A stretch of 64,000 nucleotides of DNA from the NCBI RefSeq assembly GCF_947487515.1, contig NZ_CANKWO010000001.1:558001-622000 (forward strand), given 5' to 3'. Source of the DNA: an uncultured Litoreibacter sp. (lineage in GTDB: Bacteria; Pseudomonadota; Alphaproteobacteria; Rhodobacterales; Rhodobacteraceae). The position numbers and the translations under genes are program-made. Below are positions 55,372 to 64,000 of this stretch, in pieces. The notes under the pieces are model-generated. The model worked only from the letters and a program-made list of their open reading frames with translations. It did not search any database and had not been told where the DNA came from. Numbering within the stretch: the stretch's first letter is position 1; each line of letters opens with the position of its first letter.

Positions 55372-56661
55372 ATGCATGACATCCGCATGATCCGCGAGAC
55401 CCCCGAGGTCTTTGACGCCGCCATGAAAATGCGCAAGTCGGATGTCTCCTCTTCAGACGTTCTGGCCATTGATGCCGCCCGCCGCGCCAAGATTGCCGCC
55501 GCCGAGGAAGCCAAAGCCGCGCAGAACGCCGCCTCCAAGAACGTCGGTGCAGCCAAAGCCAAGGGCGATGAAGCCGAATTCGAGCGTTTGCGCGCCCTTG
55601 TGGGTGACAAAAAGGCCGAGGTGGCGCGCCTGAATGACGAAGCCAAGCTGGAAGACGACAAGCTGACCGCTTTACTGATGGGCTTGCCAAACATCCCGTT
55701 TGAGGACACGCCCATCGGCGAAACCGAAGACGACAACGTTGAAATCAACCGTTGGGGTACGCCGCGTCGCTTTCCCTTCACCCCAAAAGAGCATTATGAG
55801 CTGCCAGGTGTCATCCCGGGCATGGACTTCGAGACGGCCGCGAAGATATCGGGCTCGCGCTTTGTGATCCTCAAGGGGGCCGTTGCCCGCCTGCACCGCG
55901 CCTTGGCTCAATTCATGCTCGACACCCATGTGGAAAATGGCCTGTCGGAGACATGGACGCCAGTTCTGGTGAATGAGGCGATGATGTATGGCACCGGCCA
56001 GCTGCCAAAATTTGGCGAAGACAGCTACCAGACAACCACCGGTCAATGGCTGATCCCGACATCCGAAGTTTCGCTGACCAACACTGTGAACGGCGAAACT
56101 CTGGATGAAGCGAAGCTGCCGATACGCATGTGTTCGCATTCGCAGTGCTTCCGCTCCGAGGCAGGTTCTGCGGGCCGCGATACCTCGGGCATGTTGCGTC
56201 AGCACCAGTTCGAGAAAGTCGAAATGGTATCGATCACCAAACCCGAAGACAGCCGCGCCGAATTGGACCGCATGACCGCCGCCGCCGAAAGCATCTTGGA
56301 AAACCTGTTGTTGCCGTTCCGAACAGTTGTGCTGTGTACAGGCGACATTGGCTTCGGCGCGCAGCGCACGCACGACATCGAGGTCTGGTTGCCCGGTCAG
56401 CAAGCCTACCGCGAGATCAGCTCCATTTCGGTTTGTGGTGCCTTCCAAGCGCGCCGCATGAACGCGAGGTTCAAACCTGCAGACGGCGGGAAGCCCGAAT
56501 ATGTTCACACGTTGAACGGCTCTGGCCTAGCGGTTGGGCGTTGCCTGATTGCGGTGCTGGAGAACGGGCAACAAGCGGATGGCTCGATCGAGCTGCCGGT
56601 GGCGTTGCATCCTTACTTGGGCGGCAAAACCACGCTCGACCCGTTTGGCACGCTGATTTAG
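55372..56661 (+). CDS. serS: Seryl-tRNA synthetase
   Basis: 429 residues. N-terminal coiled-coil arm at about 30-100 ([40 protein letters not shown]), then the class II core with motif 2 [40 protein letters not shown] and motif 3 [14 protein letters not shown]. The arm recognises the long variable arm of tRNA-Ser. Good ribosome-binding site (AAGAGGACG). Normal length for alphaproteobacteria. Confidence 0.98.
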   Translation: MHDIRMIRETPEVFDAAMKMRKSDVSSSDVLAIDAARRAKIAAAEEAKAAQNAASKNVGAAKAKGDEAEFERLRALVGDKKAEVARLNDEAKLEDDKLTALLMGLPNIPFEDTPIGETEDDNVEINRWGTPRRFPFTPKEHYELPGVIPGMDFETAAKISGSRFVILKGAVARLHRALAQFMLDTHVENGLSETWTPVLVNEAMMYGTGQLPKFGEDSYQTTTGQWLIPTSEVSLTNTVNGETLDEAKLPIRMCSHSQCFRSEAGSAGRDTSGMLRQHQFEKVEMVSITKPEDSRAELDRMTAAAESILENLLLPFRTVVLCTGDIGFGAQRTHDIEVWLPGQQAYREISSISVCGAFQARRMNARFKPADGGKPEYVHTLNGSGLAVGRCLIAVLENGQQADGSIELPVALHPYLGGKTTLDPFGTLI

Positions 56662-56741
56662 GCCTCGGCGCTTCGGGCACGATTGTGCCAATTGAATCAC
56701 GCGCGGGCCCCTGTCGGGCCCGTGCCGCCTTTACCGCCTGC

Positions 56742-56773
56742 GTGCTTTTCCCTAAAGCTGGGTTGAAAAGCAC
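56742..56773 (+). promoter_or_regulatory. Hairpin just upstream of surE
   Basis: Perfect 9-bp arms GTGCTTTTC (56742-56750) and GAAAAGCAC (56765-56773) with a 14-nt loop, ending 14 bp before the surE ATG. A second dyad CGGGCCC/GGGCCCG lies at about 56705-56723. Either could be an attenuator, a serS terminator or a leader structure; the first would hold the surE ribosome-binding region close to a stem. Confidence 0.6.
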
Positions 56774-56787
56774 TTAGGGCGGTCAAT

Positions 56788-57573
56788 ATGCGCATTCTCA
56801 TCACCAATGACGACGGCATCAACGCACCAGGCCTTGAGGTCATTCACGCGATTGCCACCGAGGTCGCTGGCCCCACAGGTGAGGTTTGGACCGTCGCCCC
56901 CGCCTTTGAAAAATCAGGTGTGGCCCATTGCATCAACTACGCCCACCCCACGATGATAGCCGAATTGGGCCCGCGCCGCTTCGCCGCCGAAGGTGCGCCC
57001 GCTGATTGCGTTCTGGCTGGGGTGCATGATGTTATGGCAGAGGCCAAACCCGATCTAATTTTGTCAGGTGTAAACAAAGGCAATAACTCTGCCGAGAACA
57101 CGGTCTATTCCGGCACCATCGGTGCGGCTATGGAAGGTGCCCTGCAAGGGGTGAAGTCTATTGCCATGTCGCAATACTTCGGGCCCGGCAATCTGGCGCT
57201 CGAAAACCAGTTCGAAGCCTCCGCGCAGCACGGCGCCGAGCTTGTCAAAAACCTACTTAAGAATGGCATTTGGGGCGGAGAAACCTATCAAACCTTCTAC
57301 AATGTCAACTTTCCTCCGGTGGCGGGTGCTGATGTCAAAGGAACACGCGTGGTCCGCCAAGGACTAAGGCCAACGGGTGGGATGGGCGTGGAACGCCACA
57401 CCCCGCCAAACGGGCGCAATTACCTATGGATCAAGGGCAACCCGCAAAACACCAACTCTGGCGACAACACCGACGCCACTGTCAACATCGACGGCTGGAT
57501 TTCGGTCACGCCGATGCGCTGCGATCTGACGGCACATGACCTGTTGGACGATCTGGAGCGCCGCCTCGCATGA
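56788..57573 (+). CDS. surE: 5'/3'-nucleotidase SurE
   Basis: 261 residues. It dephosphorylates nucleoside monophosphates in stationary phase. Metal-binding [17 protein letters not shown] with the acidic pair, then [29 protein letters not shown] and [14 protein letters not shown]. It starts after GGTCAATATG; overlaps pcm by 4 bp (ATGA). surE-pcm-nlpD is the order found in enterobacteria, where rpoS follows. Confidence 0.96.
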   Translation: MRILITNDDGINAPGLEVIHAIATEVAGPTGEVWTVAPAFEKSGVAHCINYAHPTMIAELGPRRFAAEGAPADCVLAGVHDVMAEAKPDLILSGVNKGNNSAENTVYSGTIGAAMEGALQGVKSIAMSQYFGPGNLALENQFEASAQHGAELVKNLLKNGIWGGETYQTFYNVNFPPVAGADVKGTRVVRQGLRPTGGMGVERHTPPNGRNYLWIKGNPQNTNSGDNTDATVNIDGWISVTPMRCDLTAHDLLDDLERRLA

Positions 57574-58223
57574 ATGATGAAGCAATCTCTGATGCGGAAC
57601 GCAAAATGCAGTTCCTTTTTGGGCTGCGCTCCAAGGGCGTGATGGATGCCCGTGTTCTGACGGCCATGGAAAAGGTCGACCGAGGTGCATTTATCACCGG
57701 CACCTTCGCTGATCGCGCTTATGAGGATATGCCTTTGCCTATTGCGTGCGGGCAAACGATTTCGCAGCCGTCAGTTGTGGGGCTTATGACCCAAGCCTTG
57801 GACGTGCAGTCGCGTAGCAAGGTTTTGGAGGTGGGGACCGGATCTGGATATCAGGCAGCCGTGCTGAGCCATCTTGCGCGTCGTGTCTACAGCGTGGATC
57901 GCCATGCGCGGCTCACCCGTCCCGTCCGCAAGTTATTTCAGGACCTCGACATCCACAATGTGACCATCGTCACCGGTGACGGCAGCCATGGATTGCCCGA
58001 ACAGGCCCCGTTTGATCGCATCCTTGTGACGGCCGCGGCAGAAGATCCACCCGGCCCCCTCTTGGCGCAACTGCGTGAGGGCGGTATCATGGTGGTACCG
58101 GTGGGGCAGTCCGACGCGGTACAAAGCCTGATTAAGGTGACTAAGTCCCCGCAAGGGTTTGACTATGAAGAACTAATGCCGGTTCGCTTCGTCCCTCTGC
58201 TAGAGGGATTGGGGCAGGACTAA
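57570..58223 (+). CDS. pcm: Protein-L-isoaspartate O-methyltransferase
   Basis: 217 residues. It starts the repair of damaged L-isoaspartyl residues using S-adenosylmethionine. Motif [20 protein letters not shown], the Ser-binding [13 protein letters not shown] and the SAM-proximal [20 protein letters not shown] are present. Overlaps surE; the nlpD-like gene begins 45 bp later. Confidence 0.96.
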   Translation: MNDEAISDAERKMQFLFGLRSKGVMDARVLTAMEKVDRGAFITGTFADRAYEDMPLPIACGQTISQPSVVGLMTQALDVQSRSKVLEVGTGSGYQAAVLSHLARRVYSVDRHARLTRPVRKLFQDLDIHNVTIVTGDGSHGLPEQAPFDRILVTAAAEDPPGPLLAQLREGGIMVVPVGQSDAVQSLIKVTKSPQGFDYEELMPVRFVPLLEGLGQD

Positions 58224-58268
58224 ACCAAAAGGCCCAGACATAAGGGCCATGGATTGAGGAAGAAGAAT

Positions 58269-59432
58269 ATGCGCAGCAGGCGTTTCAGCAAGTTATTGCC
58301 TATGGTGGCTTTGGGTTTTGGGCTTTCTGCCTGCGACGGACAGATCGGGCAAAGCCTTGCAAATCTGGACCTCGATTTGCGTGGCACCGCTGGTGGGTTG
58401 GACACCTCAAGCGCCGCACGCAAGGCCACGGGCACCCGTCCAAAGCCGGACAACCGCGGGATCATTACATACCCCAACTATCAGGTCGCAGTGGCCCAAC
58501 GCGGCGATACGGTCGCAAGTGTCGCCAACCGTATCGGGGTCAACCCAAGCGAATTGGCAAGCCACAACGGCCTGAAGATCGACGACAAGCTGAACAAAGG
58601 AGAGGTTTTGGCCCTGCGTGGCTCGGTATCGGCCCCTGCGGCTCCAAGTACTGAAACCAAACCTCTCGACATCACAGAAATCGCGACGACGGCCATTGGG
58701 CGCGCTCCGGCATCCCCCCAACGCGCGGCAAAGCCCGTCGATGGCCCAGAGCCGATCCGCCACCAAGTCGGTCGCGGAGAAACCGCCTATTCCGTGGCGA
58801 GGCTGTACAACGTCTCGGCGCGGTCTTTGGCGGAATGGAATGGCCTCGGCCCGGACTTGGAAGTTCGTGAGGGACAATATTTGCTGATCCCAGTGGCCAA
58901 AGACGGCTCCGCCACGGTGAAAGCTCCCGCCACAGAAGTTGCCGCAGTGGCACCTGGCGCAGGCACCCCGACGCCGCAGCCACCTTCTGCGACCAAACCC
59001 CTGCCCGACCAGAAGATCGAGCCAAAGGTCACACCCGCAGCCGCAACAGCGGCAGTGGCGCCAAAGGCGACTGCAAGCAAAACGGCAAAGCTGCTTCAAC
59101 CGGTGTCCGGTAGCGTTTTGCGCCCCTACAAAAAGCGCAAGAACGAAGGCATCGATATCGCTGCCAGCACCGGCACGCCGGTAAAAGCAGCAGCCGACGG
59201 TGAAGTTGCGGCCATCACCCGCGACACAGATCAGGTGCCGATTTTGGTGCTTCGCCATAGCGGGAATTTGCTGACCGTCTACGCCAACATTTCTGACATC
59301 TCGGTAAAGAAGGGCGACAAAGTCTCCCGTGGTAAGACCATTGCCAAGGTTGGAAAAGGCTCGCCAAGCTTCTTGCACTTCGAAGTGCGCGAAGGGTTTG
59401 AGAGCGTCGATCCCGCCCCTTTCCTGAAGTAA
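58269..59432 (+). CDS. NlpD-like lipoprotein: two LysM domains and a degenerate LytM (M23) domain
   Basis: 387 residues. Lipobox LSAC with Cys22. LysM 1 at about 75-120 (AVAQRGDTVASVANRIGVNP), LysM 2 at about 155-205 (HQVGRGETAYSVARLYNVSA). The C-terminal M23 domain (LQPVSGSVLRPYKKRKNEGI-DIAASTGTPVKAA to LHFEVREG) lacks the first zinc histidine (NEGID, not HxGxD) and has HFE where enzymes have HxH, so it should be inactive and act as an amidase activator, as NlpD and EnvC do in cell separation. ATG 58269 follows GAGGAAGAAG. A terminator follows. Confidence 0.92.
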   Translation: MRSRRFSKLLPMVALGFGLSACDGQIGQSLANLDLDLRGTAGGLDTSSAARKATGTRPKPDNRGIITYPNYQVAVAQRGDTVASVANRIGVNPSELASHNGLKIDDKLNKGEVLALRGSVSAPAAPSTETKPLDITEIATTAIGRAPASPQRAAKPVDGPEPIRHQVGRGETAYSVARLYNVSARSLAEWNGLGPDLEVREGQYLLIPVAKDGSATVKAPATEVAAVAPGAGTPTPQPPSATKPLPDQKIEPKVTPAAATAAVAPKATASKTAKLLQPVSGSVLRPYKKRKNEGIDIAASTGTPVKAAADGEVAAITRDTDQVPILVLRHSGNLLTVYANISDISVKKGDKVSRGKTIAKVGKGSPSFLHFEVREGFESVDPAPFLK

Positions 59433-59441
59433 CAAATAGGG

Positions 59442-59490
59442 CAAAAGCGTGGAAACTAGCTAAAAACTTTCACGCTTTTGTCTATTTTTA
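59442..59490 (+). terminator. Rho-independent terminator after the nlpD-like gene
   Basis: Ten-bp stem CAAAAGCGTG (59442-59451) with CACGCTTTTG (59471-59480), a 19-nt AT-rich loop, then TCTATTTTTA. Closes surE-pcm-nlpD. Confidence 0.85.
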
Positions 59491-59553
59491 GCCCGAGAAT
59501 ACCCCCACTCCACCGGCATTGTTCACGTATCGTAAACAGTGTTCGAGGCTATC

Positions 59554-60609
59554 ATGGCCATTTTCTACGGGTACTCAAATGCCATTTTTGGCACGCAAAG
59601 CACGGTCAACGGCTCTGCCCATAATTACGCCTTTGGTCCTCCCATCGGCGGAAATTGGACGTGGACGGGCGCAACAACCAGTTTTCACGTTCGCGAGAAT
59701 GACGGCGCGACCGTCTACAACGGCGACACCACCAATGAGCAAGTCGGCTCCAACGAGCAACTTGGCGGCGCGTGGGAGCAAGTCACTCTTATTGGCGGCA
59801 CCTATTACCAAACGATTTGGGACTACACATTTGAAGTCACTGCCCCCGATGGCACGGTCTACCGTGTTGGGGTCATTGACGTTGACTTGAACAATGATGA
59901 CGATCTGAACGATACCGTTGGGGGCGCTTCAGAAGACGGCTATTACTTGGTCTTTCCCGATGGGGTCCCACCAGCGGGCGTGACCTATACCATTGGTGGC
60001 ATTGTAGAAAATGACGCCTACACCCCGCATACCGGCCTTGGCGCACAGGTTGTCTGTTTCGCAGCTGGCACCCGTATCGAGACTGAAAACGGGCTGGTCG
60101 AGGTGCAATATCTGCAACCTGGTGACAGGATCATGACCCGTGACGCCGGCCTGCAAGAGCTGACATGGACAGGAGCCCGCCGCGTTGACGCCATCGGTAG
60201 CCTAGCGCCGATCGTGATTAGCAAAGGCGCATTGGGCAACAGCCGCGACCTCATTGTCTCCCCGCAACACCGCATGCTGATCGAAGGATGGCAGGCTGAA
60301 TTGTGGTTTGGCGAAAGCGAAGTTTTCGTGAAGGCCAAAGATCTGGTGAACGGGGACACAATCTATTCCCGCGAAGGCGGCAAGGTGAATTATCACCACA
60401 TTCTGTTTGACCAGCATCAAGTGGTCTTTGCGGAAGGTGCTGCATCGGAAAGCTTCCACCCTGGACCACAAGCCCTGAGTGCTTTGGATGAAGGCCCGAG
60501 GGACGAATTGCTAACGCTGTTTCCGGATTTGGAGCATGTTACCGCTCCCCTCATGCCTTCCGCCCACATGAGCTTGAAAGGCTATGAGGCGACATGCCTT
60601 CTTCACTGA
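59554..60609 (+). CDS. Hint-domain (hedgehog/intein-like) protein
   Basis: 351 residues. The N-terminal half (about 1-160) is beta-rich and Asp/Gly/Asn-rich (GAWEQVTLIGGTYYQTIWDY, FEVTAPDGTVYRVGVIDVD, then LNNDDDLND) and could bind calcium. From VVCFAAGTRIETENGLVEVQ a Hint domain follows with the first-residue Cys, MTRDAGLQELTWTGARRVDA and LIVSPQHRMLIEGWQAELWF. Hint domains catalyse autocleavage via a thioester; roseobacters have many with unclear roles. No signal peptide and no RTX nonapeptide, so export route unknown. ATG 59554 has GAGG upstream; GTG 59539 is possible. Confidence 0.85.
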   Translation: MAIFYGYSNAIFGTQSTVNGSAHNYAFGPPIGGNWTWTGATTSFHVRENDGATVYNGDTTNEQVGSNEQLGGAWEQVTLIGGTYYQTIWDYTFEVTAPDGTVYRVGVIDVDLNNDDDLNDTVGGASEDGYYLVFPDGVPPAGVTYTIGGIVENDAYTPHTGLGAQVVCFAAGTRIETENGLVEVQYLQPGDRIMTRDAGLQELTWTGARRVDAIGSLAPIVISKGALGNSRDLIVSPQHRMLIEGWQAELWFGESEVFVKAKDLVNGDTIYSREGGKVNYHHILFDQHQVVFAEGAASESFHPGPQALSALDEGPRDELLTLFPDLEHVTAPLMPSAHMSLKGYEATCLLH

Positions 60610-60628
60610 AGCACTGTTGCCTTTGCCC

Positions 60629-61093
60629 TTACGAATAGAAATCAATCAGAGGGCGGGACGTGTCATAGCCCGCGTTTCTTAGAGCTGGCTCCATTACGGA
60701 CCAAAGCGTATCGGCCTCATCCGACTCCTCATAGGCCTTCACTGCATCGGAAATGAGAGAGACCAAAGTGTCATCAACCCCCGCACGTCCCTTGTTTTCT
60801 TCGTTTGCGGGCGCAGACTGCTCCTCTTTCTCGGCCGTGCCCCCAACGCCGGCTTTTTCGTTCAAACTTCGGGCGTCAACACCAAAGTCGCTGAGAATTG
60901 ATGCCAACCCCGCGCCGGGCGGAATTCCAATTTCTCGAATTTTGGCGAGGATCTCTTGCGCATTCGCTTTAGACAAATTGTCAGTGTCGTAGAGAGACAA
61001 GAAACCGGTCAGCGCCTGTTCTTGCGCAGGGCTGATCCTTGCTTCTTGTGACAGCAGTGCTGGCATTCCACTGTAACCGGATATTCCCTGCAT
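60629..61093 (-). CDS. Hypothetical acidic protein
   Basis: 154 residues, not recognised. Begins MQGISGYSGMPALLSQEARI-SPAQEQ, then a helical region with FLSLYDTDNLSKANAQEILA, KIREIGIPPGAGLASILSDF and GVDARSLNEKAG, a disordered Glu/Gly/Ala linker, and a helical end. The DTDNLSKANAQEI part recalls, but does not prove, an EF-hand-like or DUF-type helical motif. AAGGAGA at good spacing from ATG 61093. Converges with the Hint gene (19 bp between stops). Confidence 0.75.
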   Translation of the reverse strand: MQGISGYSGMPALLSQEARISPAQEQALTGFLSLYDTDNLSKANAQEILAKIREIGIPPGAGLASILSDFGVDARSLNEKAGVGGTAEKEEQSAPANEENKGRAGVDDTLVSLISDAVKAYEESDEADTLWSVMEPALRNAGYDTSRPLIDFYS

Positions 61094-61216
61094 CAGTTTC
61101 TCCTTACGTTTTGACACGCCTGCATCATAACATAAGCACAAACCGGTAAAGGAGCCGTGAATACCCTTAACTTACATCAAATTGATCCGATGTTTCTGGC
61201 CAAACAGCAAGAAAAG

Positions 61217-62065
61217 CTAAACCTTCAGCCCCTGCCGTCCCGCCAAATCAGTGAAATACTGCCACGCAACCCGACCAGAACGTCCACCGCGGGTTTGCTG
61301 CCATTCAATCGCTTCAGCGCAGAGCAGCGCGTCGTTGATCTGGACCTTATGCGCCGCGCAGTAGCCACGGATCATGTCTAGATATTCATCCTGCGTACAA
61401 GGATGGAACCCCAACCACAGCCCGAAACGATCTGATAGAGAAACCTTTTCCTCGGTTGCCTCAGACGGGTTAATGGCGCCGCCCCGCTCGTTTTCGATCA
61501 TATCGCGGGGCATCAGGTGACGGCGGTTCGACGTCGCATAGAAGATCACATTCTCGGGGCGACCTTCGATGCCGCCGTCCAGAACGGCCTTTAACGACTT
61601 GTAGTGTTGGTCGTCGTGGCTAAAGCTCAGATCATCGCAGTAGAGAACAAAGCGGTGATCCGAGGCCCGCAGCAGGTTCAACAACCGACCGATAGATGGC
61701 AGGTCTTCGCGCTGTACTTCCACCAATTTCAGCGGCAGGCCCGCGCGTACGATGTCGCCATGCACCGCCTTCACAAGGGAGGATTTCCCCATCCCGCGAG
61801 ATCCCCAAAGCAGGGCATTATTGGCGGCGAAACCATTCGCGAATTGCAGCGTGTTGGCATGCAACGTATCGCGGGCGCGCTCAATTCCAATCAGCAGATT
61901 TAGGGCTACCCCGTTGACGCTTTGTACGGGGGCCAACCGGTCAGGATCGACGTGCCACAAAAAGGCAGAAGCCTCGTCAAAATCAGGGGCGTCACCGGGC
62001 GGCGGGGACATCCGTTCCAACGCCTGAGCGATGCGGTCCATCGGGTCATTGGTCATGTCATCCAT
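61217..62065 (-). CDS. DUF815 P-loop ATPase
   Basis: 282 residues of the AAA-like DUF815 family. Walker A WGSRGMGKSSLVKAVHG, Walker B VLYCDDLSFSHDDQHYKSLK, sensor region NVIFYATSNRRHLMPRDMIE and the conserved RSGRVAWQYFTDLAGRQG end. Role unknown. Its ATG shares one base with the tatC stop (TAATG), so it is translationally coupled to tatC, hinting at a link to Tat export or membrane biogenesis. Confidence 0.92.
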   Translation of the reverse strand: MDDMTNDPMDRIAQALERMSPPPGDAPDFDEASAFLWHVDPDRLAPVQSVNGVALNLLIGIERARDTLHANTLQFANGFAANNALLWGSRGMGKSSLVKAVHGDIVRAGLPLKLVEVQREDLPSIGRLLNLLRASDHRFVLYCDDLSFSHDDQHYKSLKAVLDGGIEGRPENVIFYATSNRRHLMPRDMIENERGGAINPSEATEEKVSLSDRFGLWLGFHPCTQDEYLDMIRGYCAAHKVQINDALLCAEAIEWQQTRGGRSGRVAWQYFTDLAGRQGLKV

Positions 62066-62970
62066 TACGGCCCGCGATCCTCTGCATGCTCTTCTGAGGC
62101 GACATCCTCTTCGCCCAGATCATCTTCGTCGTCCCAAAGCCCCTGCTCGCGCAGCTTAACTTCACGGTCTTTTTCGACACGGGCCACCAAGAAGATGGAC
62201 ACTTCGTAAAGGCCGTAGACCACGGAAAAGAGCACCAGCTGCGTCACCACATCCGGCGGCGTCACCAAAGCTGCAACAATCAAAATCCCCACAACCGCGT
62301 ATTTGCGGGTTCGGCGCAACCCGTCTGCGCTGGCCAAACCGGCCTTCCCCATGAGCGTCAACAACACAGGCAGTTGAAAGCACAAGCCAAAGGCCACGAT
62401 CATTTTCAGTGTAATATCAAGGCTTTCGTTCACCTTTCCGTTGAAAACAATGTCGATCCCGCTGTCAGCCGTTGAGATGCTGTCAGAGGACACCATTGCC
62501 GCAAAGAAGGACGGTAAATCTGCAAAGCCAAGGAAGAAGGCCATCGCCATAGGAACCACGACGTAATGCGCAAAGGCCGCGCCAAGAAGAAACAACATCG
62601 GAGAGGCCACAAGGAAGGGCAAAAAGGCGTTCTTTTCGTTCTTATAGAGCCCAGGGGCCACAAAGCGCCAAAGTTGGTACCCGATCACCGGAAAGGACAC
62701 GAACAAGCCACCCACCATCGAAATTCGCACAAGGGTAAAGAAATACTCTTGCGGGGCGGTGTACTGCATGACGGGGTTCGGATTGCCCAAATCGCGCATC
62801 GTGTTCTCGATCGGGATAAGCAGGAAATCCAGAATGGCGCTTCCGAAGGTGAAGCAAACAACCATACCTACGATAAAGGCCATCACTGCGCGGATCACGC
62901 GGGTCCGCAGTTCTGTCAGGTGCTCGATCAGCGGGGCGGAGCTGTCTTCGATGTCACTCTCGGTGCTCAT
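62065..62970 (-). CDS. tatC: TatC, twin-arginine translocase receptor subunit
   Basis: 301 residues with six transmembrane helices: PLIEHLTELRTRVIRAVMAF (cytoplasmic start), NPVMQYTAPQEYFFTLVRIS, MVGGLFVSFPVIGYQLWRFV-APGLYKNEK and ALVTPPDVVTQLVLFSVVYG, all diagnostic. Recognises twin-arginine signals with TatB. The acidic tail (DDEDDLGEEDVASEEHAEDR) is a lineage feature. Overlaps tatB by 4 bp. Confidence 0.97.
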   Translation of the reverse strand: MSTESDIEDSSAPLIEHLTELRTRVIRAVMAFIVGMVVCFTFGSAILDFLLIPIENTMRDLGNPNPVMQYTAPQEYFFTLVRISMVGGLFVSFPVIGYQLWRFVAPGLYKNEKNAFLPFLVASPMLFLLGAAFAHYVVVPMAMAFFLGFADLPSFFAAMVSSDSISTADSGIDIVFNGKVNESLDITLKMIVAFGLCFQLPVLLTLMGKAGLASADGLRRTRKYAVVGILIVAALVTPPDVVTQLVLFSVVYGLYEVSIFLVARVEKDREVKLREQGLWDDEDDLGEEDVASEEHAEDRGP

Positions 62971-63554
62971 GTGTCAGCTTTCTTGGCTTTTGTCTTTGGC
63001 TTGACTGCAGGGGCGGCCTTGGATTTCGAAGCCGCTTTCGGCTTCGGTGAGCTCTTCGGCTTGGCCGCCGCCTTGGGTTTGGCTGCAGTCTTGGGTTTGG
63101 CCGCCGCCTTCGGTTTGGTGGCGGTCTTGGGCTTGGCTGCAGCTTTGGCTTTGGGGGCGGTCTTGGGCTGCGCGGCTTCGGTCTCTTTTGCGATCCGGTT
63201 CTCTGCGGCCTTATGCGTTGCGGCCTTGATCTTTTCGGCGGCTTCGGCCCGCTCTTTGGCCAGTTTTTGCGTCTCCGACCCCTCAGGGAATTTGTCGAAA
63301 TTGGTGGCTTCGCGGATTTTTTCCAGCCCCAACGCCTTGGGGTTGGCAGCGGCCTTCACTGTGTCGGCCACATCCTTGACGCCTGCCTCATCAGCGGCGT
63401 CCTCCATGGCACGGGAAAATTCGCGGGCCATGCGCTTGGCCTTTGCGGTAAACTGCCCCAACGTGCGGAACATGCCTGGCAAGTCTTTGGGACCGACCAC
63501 CACCAAAGCAACCAGCCCCACGACCAGCAGCTCCAAACCACCTATTCCGCCCAT
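62967..63554 (-). CDS. tatB: TatB, twin-arginine translocase subunit
   Basis: 195 residues. N-terminal helix GGLELLVVGLVALVVVGP and amphipathic DLPGMFRTLGQFTAKAKRMA identify it. The C-terminal 80 residues are a low-complexity K-P-K-A-A-A repeat (AKPKTATKPKAAAKPKTAAK), disordered and positively charged, longer than in E. coli. Overlaps tatC at its end; 26 bp after tatA. Confidence 0.95.
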   Translation of the reverse strand: MGGIGGLELLVVGLVALVVVGPKDLPGMFRTLGQFTAKAKRMAREFSRAMEDAADEAGVKDVADTVKAAANPKALGLEKIREATNFDKFPEGSETQKLAKERAEAAEKIKAATHKAAENRIAKETEAAQPKTAPKAKAAAKPKTATKPKAAAKPKTAAKPKAAAKPKSSPKPKAASKSKAAPAVKPKTKAKKADT

Positions 63555-63580
63555 ATCAGCTTCCCCTTACCCAATCCGAA

Positions 63581-63793
63581 TTAGGCTTTGTCTTTTTCGT
63601 CTTCTGGGGTCACATCTTTTACCGCAACATCTGCGTCTTTGAGTTCTTTGGTGCTGTCATCTACGCCCTTTTTGAACGCGGTGATGCCTTTGCCCACTTC
63701 GCCCATCAGGCCAGAGATTTTGCCGCGACCGAAAAGCACCAGTACGACGACAGCGATTAGAACGAGGCCCACAGGGCCGATATTGTTCAACAT
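63581..63793 (-). CDS. tatA: TatA, twin-arginine translocase pore-forming subunit
   Basis: 70 residues. One membrane helix ([20 protein letters not shown]), the hinge [20 protein letters not shown] and an acidic, basic-mixed amphipathic tail. First gene of tatA-tatB-tatC-DUF815. The flank 63794-64000 should hold the promoter; no convincing element seen. Confidence 0.97.
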   Translation of the reverse strand: MLNNIGPVGLVLIAVVVLVLFGRGKISGLMGEVGKGITAFKKGVDDSTKELKDADVAVKDVTPEDEKDKA

Positions 63794-64000
63794 GATTTGG
63801 TCTCCCTTGATCGCGCATAGGTAGTTAGACGCGGATGAATGTTTCTGCTTCTACATCTAGGGTCTCAATGGCGCGGGGAAAAGGCGCAAAACGTCCGTGA
63901 CGCTGCGAAATTCAAGCGAATTGTCACCTCAGGCAGCTTGCCTGATCACTCCTGACAGGTTTATGTCAGTTGTGGGGTGTCACAAAGCTCATATTGAAAC

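Overview
This window looks like a chromosomal segment of an alphaproteobacterium of the order Rhodobacterales (Roseobacter group). The evidence is moderately high GC, the phaZ/phaC-phaP-phaR polyhydroxyalkanoate (PHA) locus, a tatA-tatB-tatC operon, yajC-secD-secF, a flavin-dependent thymidylate synthase (ThyX), and many proteins of the type seen in roseobacters (DUF2842, DUF817, HTTM, Hint-domain and TerB-like proteins). No rRNA, tRNA, CRISPR array, prophage or insertion sequence was recognised. Coding density is high and no gene-free stretch exceeds 300 bp.

Layout. 1-7.5 kb: end of an exported protein gene, a 2Fe-2S ferredoxin, a lipoprotein with a peptidoglycan-binding-like domain, a histone-deacetylase-family amidohydrolase, a zinc-ribbon membrane protein, a Do-type periplasmic protease with its terminator, and a desaturase/SRPBCC pair. 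7.3-12.6 kb: DUF2065-HflC-HflK, glutathione reductase, ribose-5-phosphate isomerase and thiamine diphosphokinase. 12.7-15.2 kb: a large acidic Ala/Glu-rich repeat protein. 15.3-22.3 kb: an HTTM protein pair, DUF2842, PurA, SecG, PyrG, then two TerB-like genes, DUF1330 and a PhnD-like protein. 22.4-30.4 kb: a polar amino acid/amine ABC transporter followed by glutamine amidotransferase, glutamine-synthetase-like and FAD oxidoreductase genes, probably gamma-glutamylation catabolism of an amine, then a DegT-type aminotransferase and a LysR regulator. 31.5-36.1 kb: the PHA locus. 36.1-39.7 kb: alpha/beta hydrolases, a glyoxalase-fold protein and an M15-like protein. 39.9-42.6 kb: ThrS, an ArsC/Spx-like protein and a cold-shock protein.

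42.6-48.3 kb is the most interesting part. An AT-richer gene encoding a stand-alone SIR2-like (NADase-type) protein sits 3 nt behind thyX and is flanked on its other side by two strong inverted repeats. Divergent from thyX is a surface-lipoprotein secretion pair: a TbpB-like lipoprotein overlapping a Slam (DUF560) outer-membrane translocator, followed by a DUF817 membrane protein.

48.3-64 kb: GloA-like glyoxalase, a group II PLP decarboxylase, yajC-secD-secF with a TSUP permease and a Mth938-like gene, an orphan gene, SerS, surE-pcm-nlpD (same order as in enterobacteria), a Hint-domain protein, a small orphan, and tatA-tatB-tatC with a DUF815 ATPase translationally coupled behind tatC.

Starts were moved inward from the longest reading frame where a ribosome-binding site, a signal peptide or the family's usual N-terminus favoured it. 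Functional names rest on motifs readable in the translations. No database search was run.
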